A stretch of DNA of 64,000 nucleotides from Pantoea sp. CCBC3-3-1 (GTDB taxonomy: Bacteria; Pseudomonadota; Gammaproteobacteria; Enterobacterales; Enterobacteriaceae): positions 310,001 to 374,000 of the forward strand of contig NZ_CP034363.1 of the NCBI RefSeq assembly GCF_007981265.1, written 5' to 3'. This document shows, one piece after another, positions 34,702 through 46,000 of the stretch. The stretch's first letter is position 1; every line of letters begins with the position of its first letter. The notes under the pieces were generated by a model. The model saw only the letters and a program-made list of their open reading frames with translations, was not told where the DNA came from and did not search any database. The position numbers were made by a program, and so were the translations under genes.

Positions 34702-35130
34702 ATGGCACTGGCAATACGTCCGCAAAGCACACGCTGGTTACGACACGTTCAGGTTCCCTTACAGGTTGTTCTGTATATTGTTTTTTTCCTGGCGGCTCAG
34801 ACGCTGGTCGACTGGCTGCATCTGCCTTTACCCGCCAACATCGTCGGCATGCTGCTGTTACTGGCGCTGATTATGCTGCGTGTGCTGCCGCTGAACTGGG
34901 TGAAAGCCGGATCGCGTTGGCTGCTTGCCGAAATGCTGCTGTTTTTTGTTCCGGCAGTGGTGGCCGTGGTGAATTACTCACAGCTGCTGCGGGTGGATGG
35001 CTGGCGCATCATGCTGGTGATCGGTATCAGCACGCTGTTAGTGCTTTCAGCCACTGCGCTGGTGGTCGATCGCGTGTACCGTTTTGAAATTGCCCGGGCA
35101 GCGCGTAAACAGAGGAAAGATGATGAATAA
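34702..35130 (+). CDS. CidA/LrgA family holin-like protein
   Basis: 142 residues, four membrane segments, with the family's VPLQVVLYIVFFLAAQTLVDWLHLPLPANIVGMLLLLALI and LLAEMLLFFVPAVVAVVNY. Such proteins, with LrgB partners, act in control of autolysis or in export of metabolites like pyruvate. Overlaps the next gene by 11 bp. Divergent from a LysR gene. The enterobacterial relatives are YohJ/YohK, but the LysR partner suggests a CidAB-type unit. Confidence 0.88.
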   Translation: MALAIRPQSTRWLRHVQVPLQVVLYIVFFLAAQTLVDWLHLPLPANIVGMLLLLALIMLRVLPLNWVKAGSRWLLAEMLLFFVPAVVAVVNYSQLLRVDGWRIMLVIGISTLLVLSATALVVDRVYRFEIARAARKQRKDDE

Positions 35131-35821
35131 CCTCCTGATCAGCCTCCTGTGCCCGATCGCGACCCTACTGGTTTATTTCCTTAACAAACGGCTCTACCGC
35201 CGCTGGCATAAACTGCTATTGATGCCGCTGGTGATGACGCCGATGGTACTGGTGGCGCTACTGTTGCTGACGCATATCTCCTGGCAGAACTATATTGGCG
35301 AAAGCCACTGGCTGCTGTGGCTGCTTGGCCCGGCGACGCTGGCTTTTGCCGTACCGGTGTATGAGAATCTGACGATTATTCGCCGTCACTGGATGTCGCT
35401 CACCGCGGGCGTGATCACCGCCACGCTGGTGGCCGTATGTAGCTCTGTCTGGCTGGCACGCTTGCTGACGCTACCGGAAGCGATCCAGCGCAGTCTGGCG
35501 GTACGCTCCATCACCACGCCTTTTGCGCTGGCGGCGGCTAAGCAGCTTGGTGGCCAGCCGGATCTGGTGGCGCTGTTTGTGGTGATCACCGGTGTGTTTG
35601 GCATGGCGACAGGCGATGTACTGTTTATCCGGCTGGCCGTGAAGCAGGGCATGGCGAAAGGGGCGGGCTTCGGGGCCGCCTCGCATGGTGCGGGCACCGC
35701 ACGCGCCTATGAGCTGGGTCAGGAGGAAGGCGTGGTTGCCAGCCTGGTAATGATGCTGTCCGGCATTGTCACGGTGATCGTCGCCCCCGTCATTGGCCAT
35801 ATTATGTGGGCAGCCGTCTGA
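35120..35821 (+). CDS. LrgB family membrane protein
   Basis: 233 residues from ATG 35120 (AGAGGAAAG upstream; a second ATG follows at once). About seven membrane segments; typical stretches are LSLP-type ARLLTLPEAIQRSLAVRSITTPFALAAAKQLGG and AKGAGFGAASHGAGTARAYELGQEEGVVASLVMMLSG. Partner of the preceding CidA/LrgA-like protein. Inner membrane. Confidence 0.9.
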   Translation: MMNNLLISLLCPIATLLVYFLNKRLYRRWHKLLLMPLVMTPMVLVALLLLTHISWQNYIGESHWLLWLLGPATLAFAVPVYENLTIIRRHWMSLTAGVITATLVAVCSSVWLARLLTLPEAIQRSLAVRSITTPFALAAAKQLGGQPDLVALFVVITGVFGMATGDVLFIRLAVKQGMAKGAGFGAASHGAGTARAYELGQEEGVVASLVMMLSGIVTVIVAPVIGHIMWAAV

Positions 35822-35967
35822 CGCTCTGTTTTGTTATTCACCTGTTATCAACGTTGACTAAACGCTGGGCTTAATTCATCAGATTCTCATGTTAAAAAGC
35901 ATGATGATGGTCTACGCTGACAAGCCGTCGGAATCCGGCGTGAGTAAATTTATCAGGAGAATAAAAA

Positions 35968-36513
35968 ATGAAAGCAGTGGCAACGACCGCAGGCGCTCTG
36001 GCGCTACTGGTGCTGGCAGGTTCAGCGCAGGCTATCGAAGGCGGTATTGATGTGGGCCGTGATTACACCAATTTGCATGCCGGACTGGGGACGACGTCAC
36101 CGGGTTTTGCGCTTTCAGGTAACTGGTTGCGCAGCGACCACGACGGCAGCATGGGCAGCCTGGGTCTGGGCTACAACGTCGCGCTGGGTGATGTGTTCCT
36201 GTCGCCGGGCGTGAAAGCCATCTCCACCAATCCGCAGGATACGAAAGACGGTTATGCGGTTGCTGTTGGCCTTGGCGTTAACGTACCTGTTACCCACATG
36301 TTTAACGTGTATGGCCAGTATTACTACTCGCCGGACGCGTTCTCCAGCCATATTGATAACTACCAGGAAGCGTCTGCTGGCGTCAGCTTCCAGCCGATTT
36401 CGCTGGTAGATGTTCATGTTGGCTATCAGTACATGACCATGAACGGTAAAGACGGTCGTAAAGACAACGTGATTGCCGACGGCCCGTTTGTGGGCGCATC
36501 GCTGCACTTCTGA
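35968..36513 (+). CDS. YfaZ family outer-membrane protein
   Basis: 181 residues with a signal peptide (MKAVATTAGALALLVLAGSAQA, cleavage after residue 22) and alternating-residue strands ending in SLHF, a C-terminal aromatic typical of outer-membrane barrels. Start follows CAGGAGAA. The NYQEASAGVSFQPISLVDVHVGYQYM region matches the YfaZ family as I know it. Function unknown. Convergent with actP, sharing a bidirectional terminator. Confidence 0.85.
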   Translation: MKAVATTAGALALLVLAGSAQAIEGGIDVGRDYTNLHAGLGTTSPGFALSGNWLRSDHDGSMGSLGLGYNVALGDVFLSPGVKAISTNPQDTKDGYAVAVGLGVNVPVTHMFNVYGQYYYSPDAFSSHIDNYQEASAGVSFQPISLVDVHVGYQYMTMNGKDGRKDNVIADGPFVGASLHF

Positions 36514-36517
36514 TGCA

Positions 36518-36543
36518 AAAGGCGGATCGCAGGATCCGCCTTT
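36518..36543. terminator. Bidirectional terminator between yfaZ-like gene and actP
   Basis: AAAGGCGGATC-GCAG-GATCCGCCTTT; T tracts are short on both sides. It lies just after the yfaZ stop and just after the actP stop on the other strand. Confidence 0.75.
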
Positions 36544-36556
36544 AAAGACACCTTTC

Positions 36557-38215
36557 CTAATGCGCCTTTCCGCTCTCTATTCCCACCCCGGTTTGTGAAC
36601 GAACAAACTGCGCCTGAAAACGCTGGCGTTCCTGTTGACCTTCTGCCGAATGGTCAGTCACCGAAAACAGCCAGGTGCCGATAAACGCCGCCAGCATTGA
36701 GAACAACGCCGGATATTCATAGGGATAAATCGGCTTCGCATGGCCAAGCACCTGTACCCAAACCGTCGGGCCGAGAATCATCAGCACCACCGCCGTGATT
36801 AATCCCAGCCAGCCGCCGATCATCGCGCCGCGCGTGGTCAGTTTTGACCAATACATCGACAGCAGGATAATCGGGAAGTTACAGCTTGCGGCGATGGAGA
36901 AGGCCAGCCCGACCATAAAAGCGATATTCTGTTTTTCAAACAGAATGCCCAGCGCAATGGCCACTACGCCCAGCACCAGCACGGTAATCTTCGAGACGCG
37001 CAGTTCCTGTTTTTCCGTGGCCTGGCCTTTTTTCACCACGCTGGCATAAAGGTCGTGGGAAACCGCCGAAGCGCCCGCCAACGTTAAGCCAGCCACGACC
37101 GCCAGAATGGTCGCAAAGGCAACTGCCGAAATAAAACCGAGGAACAGGCTGCCGCCTACCGCATCCGCCAGATGCACTGCCGCCATATTATTACCGCCAA
37201 TCAGCAGCCCGCTGGCATCTTTAAAGGCCGGATTCGCGCCGACCAGTAAAATGGCACCGAAGCCAATGATAAAGGTCAGGAAATAGAAGTAGCCCATAAA
37301 ACCGGTGGCGTAAAAGACGCTTTTACGCGCCTCACGGGCATCGCTGACGGTAAAGAACCGCATCAGAATATGCGGCAGGCCAGCCGTGCCGAACATTAAT
37401 CCGAGCCCCAGCGACAGCGCTGAAATCGGGTCGTGAACCAGTCCACCGGGCCGCATAATGGCAATACCTTTTGGGTGCACCGCCATGGCCTGAGTAAATA
37501 AATTATTAAAGCTGAAGCCTACGGTCTTCATCACCATAATCGCCATAAAGCTCGCACCAAACAGCAGCAGCACGGCTTTAATAATCTGCACCCATGTGGT
37601 GGCGAGCATGCCGCCGAACAGCACATAGAGCACCATCAAAATGCCGACCAACACCACGGCCACGTGATAATCCAGGCCGAATAACAGCTGGATGAGTTTT
37701 CCCGCGCCAACCATCTGCGCAATCAGATACAGCGCGACGACCACCAGCGAACCGCAGGCGGACAACGTGCGGATCGGCATCTGTTTCAGGCGATAAGAGG
37801 CGACGTCGGCAAAGGTATAGCGTCCCAGATTGCGCAGGCGCTCGGCGATCAGAAACAGAATGATCGGCCAGCCGACCAGAAAGCCCAGCGAGTAAATCAG
37901 CCCGTCATACCCTGAGGTATAAACCAGCGCCGAGATCCCCAAAAAAGAGGCGGCGGACATAAAATCGCCCGCCATCGCCAACCCGTTTTGAAAGCCGGTG
38001 ATATTACCGCCAGCGGTATAGTAATCGCTACGCGAGCGGGTGCGCTTTGAAGCCCAGTAAGTAATGCCCAGCGTTGCTGCCACGAACAGCAAAAACATCA
38101 CGATGGCTTCAACGTTGGTTGGCTGTTTCTGCACCGCGCCGGTAATGGCATCTGCGGCGGAGGCGGACAGGGGCAGCAGTGCCGGCAGCGCATAATAAAG
38201 CGAGCGTATTTTCAT
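36557..38215 (-). CDS. actP: Acetate/glycolate:cation symporter ActP
   Basis: 552 residues, sodium:solute symporter family, about 13 membrane segments after an N-terminal signal-like segment ([15 protein letters not shown]). Motifs: [46 protein letters not shown] and [18 protein letters not shown]. It takes up acetate at low concentration for Acs. The start overlaps the yjcH stop by 4 bp (ATGA), the conserved acs-yjcH-actP order. Confidence 0.95.
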   Translation of the reverse strand: MKIRSLYYALPALLPLSASAADAITGAVQKQPTNVEAIVMFLLFVAATLGITYWASKRTRSRSDYYTAGGNITGFQNGLAMAGDFMSAASFLGISALVYTSGYDGLIYSLGFLVGWPIILFLIAERLRNLGRYTFADVASYRLKQMPIRTLSACGSLVVVALYLIAQMVGAGKLIQLLFGLDYHVAVVLVGILMVLYVLFGGMLATTWVQIIKAVLLLFGASFMAIMVMKTVGFSFNNLFTQAMAVHPKGIAIMRPGGLVHDPISALSLGLGLMFGTAGLPHILMRFFTVSDAREARKSVFYATGFMGYFYFLTFIIGFGAILLVGANPAFKDASGLLIGGNNMAAVHLADAVGGSLFLGFISAVAFATILAVVAGLTLAGASAVSHDLYASVVKKGQATEKQELRVSKITVLVLGVVAIALGILFEKQNIAFMVGLAFSIAASCNFPIILLSMYWSKLTTRGAMIGGWLGLITAVVLMILGPTVWVQVLGHAKPIYPYEYPALFSMLAAFIGTWLFSVTDHSAEGQQERQRFQAQFVRSQTGVGIESGKAH

Positions 38216-38526
38216 CCTTTCACCTCATTCAACAATTCCCGGGTCAGGCGGTCAAACTCGCCATTGGCTCGCCAGACGTAAACACCGGTGAGAAGAAAAG
38301 AGATCACGATCAGGCCAACGCCGATGGGAATGCCGCGCGTAACGTTAGTGTTGGCATCAAGCGGCGTACCCAGCCAGCCGGGCGCAAAAGCAATTAACAG
38401 AATGAAACCGACATAGAGGATAAGCATAATTGCCGAGAGCAGGGTGGCAAATGCCTGGCGTTTCCTTACCAGCTCTTTAAAACGCGCGCTTTTTTCTATC
38501 CGTTGATAAATAATGTCATTCATCAT
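38212..38526 (-). CDS. yjcH: YjcH, DUF485 membrane protein
   Basis: 104 residues, two membrane segments ([23 protein letters not shown] and [24 protein letters not shown]), DUF485. Found with actP throughout proteobacteria, probably as an accessory to the symporter. Overlaps actP by 4 bp; separated from acs by 147 bp containing a terminator-like hairpin. Confidence 0.92.
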   Translation of the reverse strand: MMNDIIYQRIEKSARFKELVRKRQAFATLLSAIMLILYVGFILLIAFAPGWLGTPLDANTNVTRGIPIGVGLIVISFLLTGVYVWRANGEFDRLTRELLNEVKG

Positions 38527-38614
38527 CGTATCTCCAGAGATATAATCAGGATTATTATTAATCGGATTGATTAACGGCTTTGAAAATCGGTATGGATATT
38601 GGATAAATTAAAAA

Positions 38615-38649
38615 ACAGCGTAATTATCTTTTCGGATAAATTACGCTGT
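38615..38649 (-). terminator. Terminator/attenuator between acs and yjcH
   Basis: On the minus strand ACAGCGTAAT and ATTACGCTGT pair around a 15-nt loop and are followed by TTTTTT. Lying inside the acs-yjcH-actP operon it should reduce, not abolish, read-through, unless yjcH has its own promoter in the following 90 bp. Confidence 0.75.
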
Positions 38650-38673
38650 GAATCATTTTTATTCTAAACGGCC

Positions 38674-40626
38674 TCAGGGCATTTTAATTGACTGTTTCTC
38701 TTCCAGTAATTTTTCCACCACGCCAGGATCGGCCAGCGTAGAGGTATCGCCCAGGTTACTGGTGTCGCCCGCAGCAATTTTACGCAAAATACGACGCATA
38801 ATTTTACCGGAGCGGGTTTTGGGTAAAGAGTCGGTCCAGTGCAACACGTCCGGTGTGGCAATCGGGCCAATTTCTTTGCGTACCCAGTTACGAACTTCCG
38901 TATAGAGTTCGGCTGACGGTTCCTCTCCGCTGTTCAACGTGATGTAGGCATAAATGGCCTGGCCTTTAATATTGTGCGTAATACCGACAACCGCCGCTTC
39001 GGCTATTTTAGGATGCGAAACCAGCGCCGATTCAATTTCCGCCGTGCCTAAACGATGGCCGGAAACGTTGAGGACGTCGTCGACACGGCCGGTTATCCAG
39101 TAGTAGCCATCCTCATCACGGCGTGCACCGTCGCCGCTGAAATACATATTTTTAAAGGTGGAGAAGTAGGTTTGTTCAAAGCGATCGTGATCGCCATACA
39201 ACGTGCGAGCCTGGCCCGGCCAGGAATCGATAATCACCAGATTGCCTTCGCATGCGCCTTCCAGCGCATTGCCTTCGTTATCCACTAACGCAGGCTGGAC
39301 ACCAAAGAAGGGTTTGGTCGCCGAACCGGCTTTCAGTTCGGTGGCACCCGGCAGCGGCGTGATCATAAAACCACCGGTTTCCGTCTGCCACCAGGTATCG
39401 ACGATTGGGCAGCGGCAGTCACCAATTTTCTGGTAATACCATTCCCAGGCTTCCGGGTTAATCGGCTCGCCAACGGAGCCCAGGATGCGCAGGCTGGAAC
39501 GATCCGTTCCGGCGATGGCCTTGTCGCCTTCGGCCATCAACGCACGGATAGCCGTTGGCGCGGTGTAGAGCAGCGTTACTTTATGTTTATCCACCACCTC
39601 TGCCATCCGGCTCGGTTTCGGCCAGTTCGGTACGCCCTCAAACATTAGCGTGGTGGCACCACAGGCCAGCGGCCCATACAGCAAATAGCTGTGGCCGGTG
39701 ATCCAGCCAACGTCAGCTGTACACCAGTAAACGTCGTCAGGATGGTAGTCGAAAACGTACTTAAAAGTGGTCGCGGCATACACCAGATAGCCGCCGGTGC
39801 TGTGCAGTACGCCTTTGGGCTTGCCGGTCGATCCGGAGGTATAAAGGATAAACAGCGGATCTTCCGCGCCAATCTCTTCCGGCTGATGGTGCGCGCTGGC
39901 TTTATTCATCAGCTCATGCCACCAAATATCGCGGCTGCTCATCGTGATATCCGTGCCGGTGCGCCGTAACACCACAACGTTGGTGATAGTGGTGACGGCA
40001 GGATTAGCCAGCGCGTCATCTACGTTCTTTTTCAGCGGGATAGTGCGGCCAGCGCGGATGCCTTCATCGGCAGTGATAACCAGTTTGGCATTGGAGTCGA
40101 TAATACGGCCAGACACGGCTTCTGGCGAAAATCCACCAAAGATAACCGAGTGAACAGCGCCGATACGGGCGCAGGCGAGCATGGCAATGGCGGCTTCCGG
40201 CACCATCGGCATATAAATAGCCACCACGTCGCCTTTATTAATACCCAACTCTTTCAATGAATTAGCGAAACGGCAAACGTCACGATGCAGTTCACGAAAG
40301 GTCAATGTTCTGCTTTCGCTGGCGTCGTCACCTTCCCAGATAATCGCCGGATGATCGCCACGGTTATGCAAATGGCGATCGAGGCAGTTTGCGGCCAGAT
40401 TCAGCGTACCGTCTTCATACCAGCGAATATTGATATCACCCGGTGCAAACGAGGTGTTTTTTACCTGGGTATAAGGCTTAATCCAGTCAAGGATTTTGCC
40501 CTGTTCGCCCCAAAAGGCATCGGGGTCCTGGACAGACTGCTGATACATCGACTGGTACTGCTGAGCATTGATTAGGGTAGTTTCCGCGATGTTCGCGGGC
40601 ACAGGATGTCGGTGTTGTTGGCTCAT
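38674..40626 (-). CDS. acs: Acetyl-CoA synthetase
   Basis: 650 residues from ATG 40626 (GGAGAG upstream), close to the 652 of E. coli. AMP-forming adenylate enzyme: P-loop-like [46 protein letters not shown], and the C-terminal TRSGKIMRR whose Lys is the acetylation-controlled catalytic residue. It activates acetate with ATP and CoA for growth at low acetate. Heads the yjcH-actP genes; divergent from gltP across 530 bp. Confidence 0.96.
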   Translation of the reverse strand: MSQQHRHPVPANIAETTLINAQQYQSMYQQSVQDPDAFWGEQGKILDWIKPYTQVKNTSFAPGDINIRWYEDGTLNLAANCLDRHLHNRGDHPAIIWEGDDASESRTLTFRELHRDVCRFANSLKELGINKGDVVAIYMPMVPEAAIAMLACARIGAVHSVIFGGFSPEAVSGRIIDSNAKLVITADEGIRAGRTIPLKKNVDDALANPAVTTITNVVVLRRTGTDITMSSRDIWWHELMNKASAHHQPEEIGAEDPLFILYTSGSTGKPKGVLHSTGGYLVYAATTFKYVFDYHPDDVYWCTADVGWITGHSYLLYGPLACGATTLMFEGVPNWPKPSRMAEVVDKHKVTLLYTAPTAIRALMAEGDKAIAGTDRSSLRILGSVGEPINPEAWEWYYQKIGDCRCPIVDTWWQTETGGFMITPLPGATELKAGSATKPFFGVQPALVDNEGNALEGACEGNLVIIDSWPGQARTLYGDHDRFEQTYFSTFKNMYFSGDGARRDEDGYYWITGRVDDVLNVSGHRLGTAEIESALVSHPKIAEAAVVGITHNIKGQAIYAYITLNSGEEPSAELYTEVRNWVRKEIGPIATPDVLHWTDSLPKTRSGKIMRRILRKIAAGDTSNLGDTSTLADPGVVEKLLEEKQSIKMP

Positions 40627-41157
40627 GGCTACTCTCCTTGAAGATGTTAATAATATGTCAATCAAAGGTTGGATGGAGCGAGCCGCCGGGCTTTGTTTGC
40701 TTTTTGCGCCACAGATCACGCCAGTGCAACAGACGATCAAAACGATTAAAAATTTGTCTTATTACTGTTTACCTGGAGGTAAACAACACCCAGATTTGCT
40801 TTCCTGAGCCAAAACAAGCTGGTTATTTTTAGCACAATTAAACCTTGCCAGGGTTACGGCGTATTGCGAAAAAGTGCATAGCTATGCGTTAAATAAGCTA
40901 AATATTACTAATTATAACAACAAGTTAGTTATTGTGATTAATTCCAGAGCTTTATCCTGCACGCTGACGATATAGTAGCCATATATCACTTAGGGTTGCA
41001 TTTATACCCGTGAAAATGGTACTGATTACGCGCCTGCAAATCAGGTATCAACCATCCATTATCCGCGAATTAGCCGGCTTAGGCCTGACCTCCCTTGAGA
41101 GTGATTCACTCCGCACAGCACATGCGGAGAGCGGGTTTTGTTAAGGAAAAAACTATT
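40627..41157. promoter_or_regulatory. acs/gltP divergent regulatory region with two palindromes
   Basis: Gene-free, AT-rich. TGTTTACC-TGGA-GGTAAACA (40766-40785) is a perfect 8-bp inverted repeat 140 bp before acs, and GCATAGCTATGC (40876-40887) a perfect 12-bp palindrome. A CRP half-site TTGTGATTAA lies near 40931. E. coli acs is CRP-activated from upstream sites; the operators seen here are not full CRP sites. Confidence 0.5.
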
Positions 41158-42462
41158 ATGAAAGCTGCAAAATTCAGCCTTGCCTGGCAAATATTGACGG
41201 CGTTGGTACTGGGGATCATCGTTGGTGCGATACTGCATAATCAACCGTCAGATCGTGAATGGTTAATCGCTAACATTCTGAGTCCGGCCGGGGATATCTT
41301 TATCCACCTGATCAAAATGATCGTCGTGCCTATTGTGATTTCCACGTTAATCGTCGGTATTGCCGGCGTGGGCGATGCGAAAAAACTGGGACGCATTGGC
41401 GTCAAAACCATTGTTTATTTTGAAGTGATAACCACCATTGCCATTGTGGTAGGGATTACCCTGGCGAATGTGTTTCAACCTGGCTACGGCATTGATATGT
41501 CGACGCTGGCAACGGTGGACATCTCTAAGTATGAAGCGACAACGGCGCAGGTCCAGGGTGGCGCGCACAGTCTGGTGACAACGCTCCTTTCGCTGATCCC
41601 GCAGAATATCTTTGCGGCGATTGCAAAAGGCGACATGCTGCCGATTATCTTCTTCTCGGTACTGTTCGGTTTGGGGCTTTCATCGCTGCCGTCGGAACAT
41701 CGCGAACCGCTGCTGAACGTGTTCCGTTCAACCTCGGAAACCATGTTCAAAGTGACGCATATGATCATGCGCTATGCGCCAATCGGCGTGTTTGCCCTGA
41801 TCTCCGTGACCATTGCTAACTTCGGATTTGCGTCGCTGTGGCCGCTGGCCAAGCTGGTTATCCTGGTTTACGCCGCCATTCTGTTCTTCGCCTTTGTGGT
41901 GTTGGGTGCCGTGGCGCGGTTCTGTAATCTGCGGATTACTACGCTGATGCGTATTCTGAAAGATGAGCTGATCCTCGCTTATTCCACCTCCAGCTCGGAA
42001 ACGGTGCTGCCGCGGATCATGGAAAAGATGGAGGCTTACGGTGCGCCCAAGTCCATCACCAGTTTTGTGGTGCCAACCGGCTACTCCTTCAATCTGGATG
42101 GCTCCACGCTGTATCAGAGCATCGCGGCAATCTTTATTGCTCAGCTGTACGGCATTGACCTTTCGATTGGTCAGGAAATCGTGCTGGTGCTGACGCTGAT
42201 GGTGACCTCGAAAGGGATCGCTGGCGTGCCGGGTGTCTCCTTCGTGGTACTGCTGGCAACTCTGGGCAGCGTCGGTATTCCGCTGGAAGGCCTGGCGTTT
42301 ATTGCGGGCGTAGACCGTATTATGGATATGGCTCGTACCGCGCTGAACGTAATCGGTAATGCGCTGGCGGTCCTGGTGATTGCCAAGTGGGAAAACCAGT
42401 TCGATGCTAAACAGGCGCAGGCCTATGAAGCAAAGATGAAGCATCTGGCTTCCGCTTCCTGA
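41158..42462 (+). CDS. gltP: Glutamate/aspartate:proton symporter GltP
   Basis: 434 residues from ATG 41158 (TTAAGGAAAA upstream); an in-frame ATG at 41095 lacks a ribosome site. DAACS family: IKMIVVPIVISTLIVGIAG, serine-rich re-entrant loop AYSTSSSETVLPRIMEKM, VPTGYSFNLDGSTLYQSIAAIFIAQ and the GVDRIMDMARTALNVIGNALA segment with the substrate-binding Asp/Arg. Imports glutamate and aspartate with protons. Position next to acs is as in E. coli. Confidence 0.95.
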   Translation: MKAAKFSLAWQILTALVLGIIVGAILHNQPSDREWLIANILSPAGDIFIHLIKMIVVPIVISTLIVGIAGVGDAKKLGRIGVKTIVYFEVITTIAIVVGITLANVFQPGYGIDMSTLATVDISKYEATTAQVQGGAHSLVTTLLSLIPQNIFAAIAKGDMLPIIFFSVLFGLGLSSLPSEHREPLLNVFRSTSETMFKVTHMIMRYAPIGVFALISVTIANFGFASLWPLAKLVILVYAAILFFAFVVLGAVARFCNLRITTLMRILKDELILAYSTSSSETVLPRIMEKMEAYGAPKSITSFVVPTGYSFNLDGSTLYQSIAAIFIAQLYGIDLSIGQEIVLVLTLMVTSKGIAGVPGVSFVVLLATLGSVGIPLEGLAFIAGVDRIMDMARTALNVIGNALAVLVIAKWENQFDAKQAQAYEAKMKHLASAS

Positions 42463-42500
42463 TTGTTTCGTTCATGGTCAGGCGATGCCTGAGTAAAGAG

Positions 42501-42524
42501 TGGCCCTTCGGGGCCATTTTTTTT
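42501..42524 (+). terminator. Intrinsic terminator of gltP
   Basis: TGGCCC-TTCG-GGGCCA followed by eight T, about 40 bp after the stop codon. Confidence 0.9.
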
Positions 42525-43030
42525 GCCTTCAGAAAACCGTTTCGTTGTATCACGTTATTTTTATTCAGCTTCAGGGTGAAGCTTAATAGCTCAGCCAGTT
42601 TCAACAACGGCGCTATCTTTTTAACTATTCTTGCTCTGCATAAGTTTGCCACAGGCATATGCGCTGACAGGCTTAACCATCAATCTATTCTGCTGCAAGT
42701 AAAGCATTATGATAATCAGCTTAGGCATAATGGGCTATTTTAATTTATGGGTACACTAAACACTTAACTCAAATTGATGATAGTAAACAGTATGGTAATA
42801 AATTAAAGATCCAGTCTTTATAAGAAAGTGTGCAGTATTATTCTTAATTTCATTTTATTGCCGGTTGTTTCCATAAGTTTGTATAGACGTTTTTCTCCTG
42901 AAGTGATGTTATGCCATTACTCATTTAATCCTCGGCGTTATGTCGAAGATACTTTTTTTAAAGAACCTTTGGTTCTTGTTTTCTGCTGCCTTTTTTACGG
43001 TTTTTATTCTTCTTTGTGGAGGAATTATCC
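42525..43030. promoter_or_regulatory. AT-rich leader region of the autotransporter gene with hairpin
   Basis: About 500 bp with strikingly high A+T. At 42961-42977 AAGAACC-TTT-GGTTCTT forms a tight hairpin followed by T-rich sequence (GTTTTCTGCTGCCTTTTTT), 40 bp upstream of the Shine-Dalgarno; this looks like an attenuator or terminator. No protein gene is supported. Confidence 0.5.
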
Positions 43031-46000
43031 TTGTTTAAATTACATCCCTTATTTATAAGCCTGATTGCCGCGCAGGGATTGATGTTTCCCGCCGTGCAGG
43101 CCGCCACGCTGAAACCTTTTTCTCCCGGAGCCAACGACAACAGAGTGGGGGTTTTTTGCGTCTGCAATGGTTCAACGCAAACGCTCAGCGGCATTCAGCA
43201 ATTCGATGCTGGCATCGGCGGTTTTGAAAACGCCACGCTGGGCGCTAAACGCTGGTCCGGCGGCCTGGATTTCACCCTGCTTGGCGCTGCTCGTCTCGAT
43301 CTTGGGCCGCAAAATTCTACGGTGAGCGTGTACGATTTTGACACTTCCAGCATAATTTACGTCCCCGTTTTTAATTCGGCAAATATCACTGCGCTGACGC
43401 CTGTGGGTAACGACACCGTTGTACCTGATTACTATTCCTCGGGAAATCAACAATACATTAATACCCGTGTGGCCCAGGTCAGCAACGGCACCATCAACGT
43501 CGATATCGGCGAGGAGGACGCGTTAACCACCGCCGCTACCAACGGCTGGAGCATGGCGGCCAAGCAGAGCCAGCTGTTTGTCGCTACCGGAAGCGGCCAG
43601 ATCAACTGGGGATCGAATAACCGTATTAATTTTACCGCAGGCACGGTGCCTTATGGCGGGCCTTATCTTAATTATGCCGTGAATAATGTGGTCAGCTACA
43701 AAGGGACCTTCACGGTAACGACACGGGATGACGCCACCACCTCCTTTACGGTCACCAATGTCAGTCAGCTCAAAGCTTATAATGACTGGCTGATTGAGCA
43801 GTTGAGCAACGGCAATCTCAATGCCAGCAGCTACAACGAAGAATTTAACAAAGCCGTTTCCATCACCAGCGGCGACATTGTTTATCAGATGAAGGATCAG
43901 CCTTACGATGAAAAAATGTCTGAACAGATGGGTGAACTGGTTGTTCTGAGTGCCGATGGCCCTAAAGCCAGGGTGACGGTGGAGGCAGGGAAAACGCTGG
44001 AGGTGATTAATGCCAACGACACGGCGGTACGCGCTAACAACGGTGCCACGGCGATCATCAACGGCAAAGTTTCCAGCACGGGTGCCACTTATACCCTGAA
44101 CGACGCGCTACAGCTGCTGAATGCCAGTACCGGGATCAATAACGGCGTGATCAACGGCGGTTTTCTTAATAACGCAGATGGCACCGGCGTTGATACCTCA
44201 GTAAGAGGCTACAACAATACGGCCATTGTGGACTACAGCGACAAAACGGTGTTGGTGCAGGGAACCAGCCGTTTCACCAATAACGGCGTAATTAACTATC
44301 AGCCAGCAAAAAGCCAGCCTGTCAGCGAAACCGCAGCGGTATGGCTGGAGAGCGGCGGCTTTATCAATAACGGCAATATTAACCTTGGCGTAGCGGATCT
44401 CACCGGCGGGCGTTCAAGCTCTGCTGTCAGGCTAACGACCGACGATTCCAGCTTTATCAACGGCACCAACGGGATTATTTATCTGGGCCGCACGCCACAG
44501 AACAGCGTGACGGATGACACCTCCAACGTGGTGCTGAACCAGACCGACGGCAGCTATGGCGTGAAGATCAACGGGAACGGCAGCGTCAAAAATAACGGTC
44601 AGATCGTCATCGGTTCCCGGGTGCAGAACAGCACCGCTATTCAGGTAACTGACGGCGCACTGGCTCAGGTGTTGAACAATGGCGTAATTGACGTCAACGG
44701 CAGGGCGCTGCTGGAGCCGGAGGAAAATATCGCCATGGCGGTGATTGATTCCGGCAGCGGCGGCCGGGTCGGTAACAGCGGCACCATTAACCTCAATGGC
44801 GACAACGCCACCGGGATAAAAGTTATCTCCAGCAACACCAGCTCAAACGCCTGGTCGGACGGCACGATTAACGTCAACGGCGGGACTTCTCTGGCTCCGT
44901 CACGCGGGGCGGTTGTCTCTGGCGGTGAAGCGACATTCACTCAGGATGGCATCCTCAATCTGAACGGTGAATATGCCACGGGTGCAATCGCTCAGGATGG
45001 CGGGACGATCGTCATCGGCAACACCAGTTCGCTTACTTTTAATAATGCCAATCAGACCGGTTATCAGGCGAAAGGATATTCCTCCACGCTGGTCAGTAAC
45101 GGCGCAAATGTTGATGTCAGCACGGCGGGATCGACGCTCTATCAGCTGGACGGTGGCACGTTATCAACGTTATTTGCTGGCGACGTCACGCTGAGCGGCG
45201 CGAACAGCACGGGGATTATTGCCAATTCGGGTTATGCAACCTTAGCCGATCGCTTTACCGTTACCGGCGAAGGCGCAGCGGCCGTCAAAGCGCTGAATGG
45301 TGCGCAGGTGGATGTGAACAGCCCGGTTGTCCTCAGCGGCGATAATACGGTGGGCGCCTGGGGCGATGCCAATTACAGCTATATCTCCAACAATTCGACC
45401 GTTTCAGGCGAAGGTAACAACACAACCGGTTTTGAGGTGGGTTATATCCTGAGTAACAGGGGAAACATCGCGCTGACCGGCGCGAACAGCACCGCTGTTT
45501 CCCTGCACGATGGCGGCACGATTTTTAACCGTGGTTCGATATCGACAACCTCAGGCACCGGTATCTATGCCGGAACGGGTAACAACCAATACTTTTTTGA
45601 CGGCGGTCAGCTGAGCGCTACCGGTGCCAACAGTACGGCGATACGCGTCGGTGAAAACGGCGGCTTAACTCTGTTTGGTGAGGGCATCTTCCGTAATGGT
45701 ATTTTTGCCTATGACGGCGCAGATGCCGTTGTGCTCGATAAAGATGCGTCGCTTACCATTAACGACACCTCACTCTACGTGTACGGCGGGGGGGATGGTA
45801 TCGACAACAGCACTGGAGCCAGTAATATCTCGCTCTCCGGGATGTCGATCTATGTCGGCGGTAGCGGGAGCGCAATCCGCTCTTCCACATCACTGCCGGG
45901 CGGCGGCGCTTTTATTGAAGTTCATGATGGCGGAACGGGGGTAACCTTTGCCAACGCCGATGGCTCAACGTCAGATAAAGATTTCGTGGTTGGATCCGGC

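Noticed and set aside
40927..40946. CRP site for acs
   Set aside because: TTGTGATTAATTCCAGA has only one good half; the second half does not match TCACA, so it is mentioned but not called.
41728..42444. Minus-strand 238-codon frame
   Set aside because: Antisense shadow of gltP with His/Gln-rich, non-protein-like composition.
42828..43058. 76-codon hydrophobic frame just before the autotransporter
   Set aside because: No ribosome binding site, overlaps the Shine-Dalgarno and start of the autotransporter and includes the leader hairpin; probably chance in AT-rich DNA.
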